DNA from: an uncultured Lachnospiraceae bacterium
GTDB taxonomy: Bacteria > Bacillota > Clostridia > Lachnospirales > Lachnospiraceae
NCBI GenBank assembly: GCA_902779395.1
Contig: CACZBK010000001.1
Span: 1-64,000, forward strand
DNA: 64,000 bases
Direction: 5' to 3'
Each line of letters starts with the position of its first letter. The stretch's first letter is position 1. This document shows, in pieces, positions 59,601 through 64,000 of this stretch. The notes under the pieces are model-generated. The model searched no databases and was not told where the DNA came from. It saw only the letters and a program-made list of their open reading frames with translations. The position numbers and the translations under genes were made by a program.

Positions 59601-60047
59601 TCATCCTTCGATGGCTATCATCTTTTTCTCAGGGATCTTGGGCTCTTCCTTCTTAGGTATGCAAAGCTGAAGGACACCATTCTCAAACTTGGCTTTTATA
59701 TCCTGCTCTGTCAGCACATCGCCGACATAAAAGCTTCTCTGCATTGATCCGGCATAACGTTCCTGACGGATCAATTTACCCTTCTTATCCTTCTCGTCCT
59801 TATCAAGCCCTTTGGCTGCACTCACAGACAGATAACCGTTTTCAAGCGAAAGTTTGATATCATCTTTCTTAAATCCCGGAAGATCTATGTCCACTTCATA
59901 ACCGTCATCATGCTCACGGACATCTGTCTTCATAACGTTTGCTGCATGCTTTCCATACAGCTTCCTGTCAATATCTCCGAAATCCATCTTCGGGAAATCC
60001 ATCCAGTCATCCAACAAACTCTCTCCAAAAATACTAGGCAGTAACAT
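59601..60047 (-). CDS. hsp20: Small heat shock protein (Hsp20, alpha-crystallin family)
   Basis: 148 residues. The alpha-crystallin domain (about 40-135) has MKTDVREHDDGYEVDIDLPG, FKKDDIKLSLENGYLSVSAA and ENGVLQLCIPKKEEP, then the C-terminal KIPEKKMIAI which contains an IxI-like anchor used in oligomer assembly. It is an ATP-independent holdase that keeps unfolded proteins soluble. AAGGAGG precedes the ATG. A perfect CIRCE operator overlaps its promoter, so it is predicted to be repressed by HrcA and induced by heat. Confidence 0.95.
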   Translation of the reverse strand: MLLPSIFGESLLDDWMDFPKMDFGDIDRKLYGKHAANVMKTDVREHDDGYEVDIDLPGFKKDDIKLSLENGYLSVSAAKGLDKDEKDKKGKLIRQERYAGSMQRSFYVGDVLTEQDIKAKFENGVLQLCIPKKEEPKIPEKKMIAIEG

Positions 60048-60157
60048 AAGTCATCCCTCCTTTTACATAAAAACTATTGGTTTATAGGTTTCATGAGCAA
60101 GGGGAAGGAGTTTTTTGATCCTTTCCGGATTCATCTCTTTTCCTTTGTTCTGACTAT

Positions 60158-60186
60158 GTTATACCACCTTTGTTAGCACTCGTCAA
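60158..60186 (-). promoter_or_regulatory. hsp20 promoter
   Basis: Minus-strand TTGACG, a 17-base spacer and TATAAC. The -35 box lies in the loop and right arm of the CIRCE element, so bound HrcA would block RNA polymerase directly. Leader of about 100 bases. Confidence 0.75.
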
Positions 60187-60199
60187 GAGTGAGTGCTAA
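60173..60199. promoter_or_regulatory. CIRCE element (HrcA operator)
   Basis: Perfect consensus TTAGCACTC-N9-GAGTGCTAA. HrcA binds this inverted repeat and represses chaperone genes; CIRCE is normally found before groESL and the hrcA-grpE-dnaK operon. Here the downstream gene is hsp20. Confidence 0.95.
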
Positions 60200-60222
60200 C
60201 AATTTTTGTGAACTTTTTGTGT

Positions 60223-61914
60223 CTAAACAGGCTTATAATTATCCGTCCCTGATCTGAGCCTGTCAACAATTTCTTCTATGGGAACGGGCCTTGAATAATA
60301 ATATCCCTGAAGGCTGTGGATGCCGTATTCTTTTAAGATCTCACGCATTCCTGCAGTCTCTATCCCTTCAACACACACCTTTGCGCCATAGGTTCCCGCC
60401 ATATCCGTAAAATTATTGATCATGCGTTTCTCACGCTCATCCTCTTCGATCTCCTGCACGAAACTTCTGTCGATCTTGATGGTATCAAAAGGAAGGTTCT
60501 TTACCAGCCCCACAGACGAAAATCCCGTCCCGAAATCATCCAGAGCGATACGCACACCGCCTGCTCTTAATGTAACCATAACATTTCTCAGCAGATCCAT
60601 ATCCAGAAGACGGCAGCGCTCAGTTATCTCAAGGCACAGATGTTCCGGCGAAAAGCCTGACTTACGTATGGTGTTCCACACAACCTCCGTAAAATCCGCC
60701 TTTTCTAGCTGCGCGTAGGACAGATTGACATTGATCATAAAGCCGGGTACATATTCCAGCAGCCTCTGCGCATCCTTAAGTGCAGTTTCCAGTATCCACT
60801 CACCAAGCTCCGGAAACAGGGGATCTTTTTCAAGAAAAGGCATGAACAGATCCGGAGGTACTACTCCGTACTCATCATTTTTCCAGCGGAGCAGTGCTTC
60901 GGCCCCGATTATCTTTTCCGTTTTAGCATCAACTACAGGCTGATAAAGCAGATAAAAACCTTTCTTTCCCTGAGTTATTGACGCCCTTATAGCATGCAGT
61001 TTTTCAAGATTCCTTCTGTTCTCTCCGGTAAGTTCATTCTGAAACGCTATCAGATCCCCATGTCTGTTTACCTTGGATTCATCATAAGCAAAACTCAAAC
61101 ATGAATATACCGTCTGGTCATCTACGTTAAAATCATCCAGGGAAAGTATACCGGCATTTAATTCCAGCATTATCTCAAGATCATCGACCTTTATTCCCTT
61201 TCTGAAGATCGCACGGATCTCCTCATAAGATACAGCGAGTTTTTCCAGTGACTGTGTTGCCGAAATTATGGCGAATTTCGATCCGTCTAAACGATACGTA
61301 CCGCCACGGTTTCCGACATTCTCCATAAGATACCTTCCAAACATCTGAAGTACCTTATTCCCGACTTTATATCCATATACTTCATTTATCTCAGTGAGTT
61401 TTGCGATACCGACCATCCCTATCCTTACAGGGGTCTGATTGCGTATCACGGATTTAAGATCCTCAAAGAATCCGAATTGATTACGTAGACCGGTAAGACT
61501 GTCAATGTGACTGCTGCGGCTGTGATTTCTTATCGAACCGCCGAAATATTCGGGTTTTCCCGATCCGTCCGTGATCACCAGCCCACGGCAGGTACATACA
61601 TCATATTCCCCGTCTGCCCTTTTTGCCCGGTATTGCATATCATGAGCATCAGACTTACCGTTAAAAATATCATTTATGCATTCCCTGTATATATCCCTGT
61701 CATCAGGGTGTACACACTCTTCCCAAACAGCTCCGGCGCTATACATATATTCGGAAGGCATTCCAAATGTATCCACCAGGCTTTTCGACCATCTTGAATA
61801 ATCATAACGCATATCACACAGATAGACATATGTATCTTCCGATACTATTGATAATGCCTCAAAAAGAGAATCCAGCTTTCTTTTTGCTTCTTCAGTGATC
61901 TTAAGATCTGCCAT
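60223..61914 (-). CDS. PAS-GGDEF(degenerate)-EAL c-di-GMP phosphodiesterase
   Basis: 563 residues, no membrane helix. A PAS domain (about 20-130: YVYLCDMRYDYSRWSKSLVD; WEECVHPDDRDIY) is followed by a GGDEF-like domain (about 135-295: SLTGLRNQFGFFEDL) in which the active loop reads TYRLDGSKFAII, so it should not make c-di-GMP. The EAL domain (about 305-555) keeps IGAEALLRWKND, LEITERCRLL, ALDDFGTGFSSVGLV and CVEGIETAGM, so hydrolysis of c-di-GMP is predicted. The PAS domain may sense a cofactor or small ligand. GGAGG before the ATG and its own promoter upstream. Confidence 0.88.
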   Translation of the reverse strand: MADLKITEEAKRKLDSLFEALSIVSEDTYVYLCDMRYDYSRWSKSLVDTFGMPSEYMYSAGAVWEECVHPDDRDIYRECINDIFNGKSDAHDMQYRAKRADGEYDVCTCRGLVITDGSGKPEYFGGSIRNHSRSSHIDSLTGLRNQFGFFEDLKSVIRNQTPVRIGMVGIAKLTEINEVYGYKVGNKVLQMFGRYLMENVGNRGGTYRLDGSKFAIISATQSLEKLAVSYEEIRAIFRKGIKVDDLEIMLELNAGILSLDDFNVDDQTVYSCLSFAYDESKVNRHGDLIAFQNELTGENRRNLEKLHAIRASITQGKKGFYLLYQPVVDAKTEKIIGAEALLRWKNDEYGVVPPDLFMPFLEKDPLFPELGEWILETALKDAQRLLEYVPGFMINVNLSYAQLEKADFTEVVWNTIRKSGFSPEHLCLEITERCRLLDMDLLRNVMVTLRAGGVRIALDDFGTGFSSVGLVKNLPFDTIKIDRSFVQEIEEDEREKRMINNFTDMAGTYGAKVCVEGIETAGMREILKEYGIHSLQGYYYSRPVPIEEIVDRLRSGTDNYKPV

Positions 61915-61950
61915 GATATATTCCTCCGGAAAAACCCCTGAACCGATATT

Positions 61951-61980
61951 ATTATATCATAATCCCGGCTCAGAGGGCAA
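61951..61980 (-). promoter_or_regulatory. Promoter of the PAS-GGDEF-EAL gene
   Basis: Minus-strand TTGCCC, an 18-base spacer and perfect TATAAT, about 36 bases before the ATG. Confidence 0.6.
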
Positions 61981-62002
61981 TACAGGGCAGTGTGTTATGA
62001 AC

Positions 62003-64000
62003 TCAAAGATTTCTTTCCCGTTTGATGTCAAGCCTTTCCTTAGCAAGAGTAATAGCTGCATTTACCATCACCCCGGCTACGGCAATTATGATTATCGTAA
62101 GTATATCTGTTATACCTACCTCAGCAAGCTTAAGCAGTGAACGAAGAGGAGGAATTACCAGAACACTTAACTGAAGAACTATTCCGACAGCGGTAATGAT
62201 ATTAAGCGCCTTATTATCCCATGATTTTTTTGTTGCAAAGGCAAGACTTGCTTTTGTCTTGCAGACATATGCCATAAGCATCTCATTTATGGCAAGCGTA
62301 GTGAAACAATAGGTCCTGCAAAGTGCGAGCATATCATCATCACCCATTATGTAATCTGCCATATCTTCAAATCCGTACATGGAGATGACCGGAAGCAGAA
62401 AAGCAAGTATGCATGTAAGTCCGCTTATGATCCCCTGTATAACTATATTGATATAATCACTCTTATTCAATATGCCGCTTTTAACATCACGGGGCTTTTC
62501 GTTCATGACAGAATCAGAACCGACATCCATTCCCAGTGCAAGTGAAGGAGCCGTATCCGTAAGCAGATTTACCCACAGGATCTGTATGGTTGACAGCGGA
62601 GAAGATAAGCCCGCAAAGATCGAGGACGCCATTAACACCACTTCACCGAAATTAGACCGCAGAAGATATACTACGGATTTTTTAATGTTATTGAAAAGAT
62701 TGCGGCCTTCCATTACCGCATTCTTTATCGTGATAAAATTATCATCAACAAGTATCACCTCTGCAGCATCCTTTGCGACTTCAGTACCGCCGATACCCAT
62801 TGCAACACCTATGTCGGCCGCTTTAAGAGAAGGTGCATCATTAACACCGTCACCTGTCATTGAGCAGATCTTTCCGTGAGACTGGAAAGCCTGTACTATC
62901 TGAACTTTATTTTCCGGTGACACACGTGCGAAAACGCGATAGTTCAGCACATTTTTTCTGAACTCTTCAGGATCCATCTCATCGATCTCGGCACCCGATA
63001 TACTCTGGGAGATATCCGTTGCGATATCCAGTTCTTTTGCAATGGCAAATGCTGTTATCTTATGATCTCCGGTTATCATAGCCACATCAATACCGGCATG
63101 ATGACATTCATCAACCGTCTCCTTAACACCTTCCTTCGGAGGATCGATCATCGCTGCAAGCCCTGCAAACACCATATCCTTTTCCTGCGGCGTGGTATCA
63201 CCCTCACGGTATGCAAGAGCCAGAACGCGCAGGGCTTCCGAACTCATCTTTTCCGCCGAGCGGGTAGCAAGAAGCACATCCTCATTTGTTATGGGTCTTA
63301 TACCATTCTCATCAAGAATACGGTCACATCTTATTATGACAGAATCTATTGCTCCCTTCGTAAACGAAACATTCTTTGTTGTACCGTTCTTTTCAATACG
63401 GTCTAAAGTAGTCATCATCTTTCTGTCGGAATCAAAAGGGATCTCATCAAAACGGGTGATCCCGGACATGATATCGTCATAACCCATTTTCCGGTCTTTC
63501 ACATACTTGATAAAAGCCGTTTCGGTAGGATCGCCGATCTCTTCCCCGGTCTCTTCGGAATACTTTGCATCGTTACATGCAAGAAAACCGGTGAGTACCT
63601 GTTTAAATACAGGATCATCATTATCTATATTTTCAACCCCGGTTTCCTCTCCCAAGAGGAACCACCTTACAACTGTCATCTTATTCTGTGTCAGGGTACC
63701 TGTCTTATCCGAACATATCACATTAACCGCTCCAAGAGTCTCTACTGCATGGATCTGTTTTACAATGGCATTGCGCTTGCTCATTTTCTGTATCCCGGCG
63801 GAAAGCACAAGTGTAACCACAGTCGCAAGTCCCTCGGGGATAACCGCAACAGCAAATGCTATGGAGATCATCAGCGTCTCGACTATCTCTGTTTCGTAAA
63901 TAAAGATCTGACAAACAAACATAAGGATGCAAAGGATCACGCCTGCAATACCAAGTACCATGGAAATGCTGTTAAGATTTTTCTGCAGCGGTGTTTCCTG
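62003..64000 (-). CDS. Calcium-type P-ATPase, N-terminus beyond the window
   Basis: The reading frame stays open to base 64000, so the gene starts to the right of the window; 665 residues are visible. The first bases encode ETPLQKNLNSIS, the cytosolic stretch before helix 3. Motifs include VIPEGLATVVTLVL (ion-binding helix 4), ICSDKTGTLTQNKM with the phosphorylated Asp, KGAIDSVI in the nucleotide domain, MITGDHK and TGDGVNDAPSLKAADIGVAM. The C-terminal six-helix block has WVNLLTDTAPSLALGMD. This matches SERCA-like PIIA bacterial Ca2+ pumps. Ca2+ specificity is inferred; Na+ or K+ pumps of this class are related. Confidence 0.92.
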   Translation of the reverse strand, partial: QETPLQKNLNSISMVLGIAGVILCILMFVCQIFIYETEIVETLMISIAFAVAVIPEGLATVVTLVLSAGIQKMSKRNAIVKQIHAVETLGAVNVICSDKTGTLTQNKMTVVRWFLLGEETGVENIDNDDPVFKQVLTGFLACNDAKYSEETGEEIGDPTETAFIKYVKDRKMGYDDIMSGITRFDEIPFDSDRKMMTTLDRIEKNGTTKNVSFTKGAIDSVIIRCDRILDENGIRPITNEDVLLATRSAEKMSSEALRVLALAYREGDTTPQEKDMVFAGLAAMIDPPKEGVKETVDECHHAGIDVAMITGDHKITAFAIAKELDIATDISQSISGAEIDEMDPEEFRKNVLNYRVFARVSPENKVQIVQAFQSHGKICSMTGDGVNDAPSLKAADIGVAMGIGGTEVAKDAAEVILVDDNFITIKNAVMEGRNLFNNIKKSVVYLLRSNFGEVVLMASSIFAGLSSPLSTIQILWVNLLTDTAPSLALGMDVGSDSVMNEKPRDVKSGILNKSDYINIVIQGIISGLTCILAFLLPVISMYGFEDMADYIMGDDDMLALCRTYCFTTLAINEMLMAYVCKTKASLAFATKKSWDNKALNIITAVGIVLQLSVLVIPPLRSLLKLAEVGITDILTIIIIAVAGVMVNAAITLAKERLDIKRERNL

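Noticed and set aside
1-64000. CRISPR arrays, transposases, integrases or prophage genes
   Set aside because: None found. The only repeats are the short palindromes and direct copies around tRNA-Arg, without regular spacing.

Overview
The window looks like chromosome of a Clostridia-class Firmicute, most likely a Lachnospiraceae gut or rumen bacterium (Butyrivibrio/Roseburia-like). This is inferred from protein content: the parB-DUF4446-serS order, a ProRS with an internal editing domain, MecA, HrcA-type CIRCE control, a Re-citrate-synthase-like enzyme, GH8 and GH36 glycosidases, Pro/Thr-linked surface repeats and AAGGAGG-type ribosome binding sites. No 16S gene is present, so genus is uncertain. 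Most genes lie on the minus strand.

Region 1 (1-17.4 kb, minus) is one long surface-polysaccharide operon of 16 genes, read from a TTGTAA-N17-TATAAT promoter at 17.4 kb. Many of its genes overlap or abut. It encodes nucleotide-sugar enzymes (PseB-like dehydratase, CapI-like 4-epimerase, WecE-like aminotransferase, TviB/TviC-like UDP-hexosaminuronate enzymes), a GNAT, a three-domain GNAT-acyltransferase-GtrA fusion, three GT4 and two GT2 glycosyltransferases, two large GT-C-like membrane proteins, a DUF2334 deacetylase-like protein and the start of a further gene cut by the window edge.

Region 2 (17.4-21.4 kb, minus) holds glf, clpA, clpS and a 42-codon membrane ORF directly upstream of clpS. 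With aat at 39.4 kb the window carries every dedicated part of a bacterial Leu/N-degron pathway (transferase, adaptor, unfoldase).

Region 3 (21.4-30.9 kb, minus) holds an operon of an HD-GYP-like protein, a Nudix hydrolase, a GH36 alpha-galactosidase and a secreted repeat protein. It is followed by a lipoprotein, a CPA2 antiporter and a DUF3048 lipoprotein, then tRNA-Arg(CCU) and a 350-base repeat-rich spacer.

Region 4 (31.3-40.1 kb) is housekeeping: serS, DUF4446, parB (no parA beside it), an MsmK/UgpC-type sugar-ABC ATPase, rsmG, a GIY-YIG protein, mecA, proS and aat. The plus-strand genes rsmG, mecA and aat have near-consensus promoters whose predicted start points fall on or within about 7 bases of the start codon, suggesting leaderless messages.

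Region 5 (40.1-46.5 kb) holds an HPt protein, a REC-GGDEF-EAL protein behind a structured leader with an intrinsic terminator, a Re-citrate/homocitrate-synthase-family enzyme divergent from a LysR regulator, YbaK and a GH8 exo-oligoxylanase.

Region 6 (46.5-64 kb) holds mazG, dtd, a metallo-beta-lactamase-fold lipoprotein with an internal ribosome binding site, glpK, a lipase-like hydrolase, a chemoreceptor, an unknown protein with an RRXRR-like N-terminus, surE, a DHH phosphoesterase, tatD, a YdcF protein, hsp20 under a perfect CIRCE operator, a PAS-GGDEF-EAL protein and a Ca2+-type P-ATPase that runs off the right edge. No CRISPR array, transposase, phage gene or rRNA was seen.
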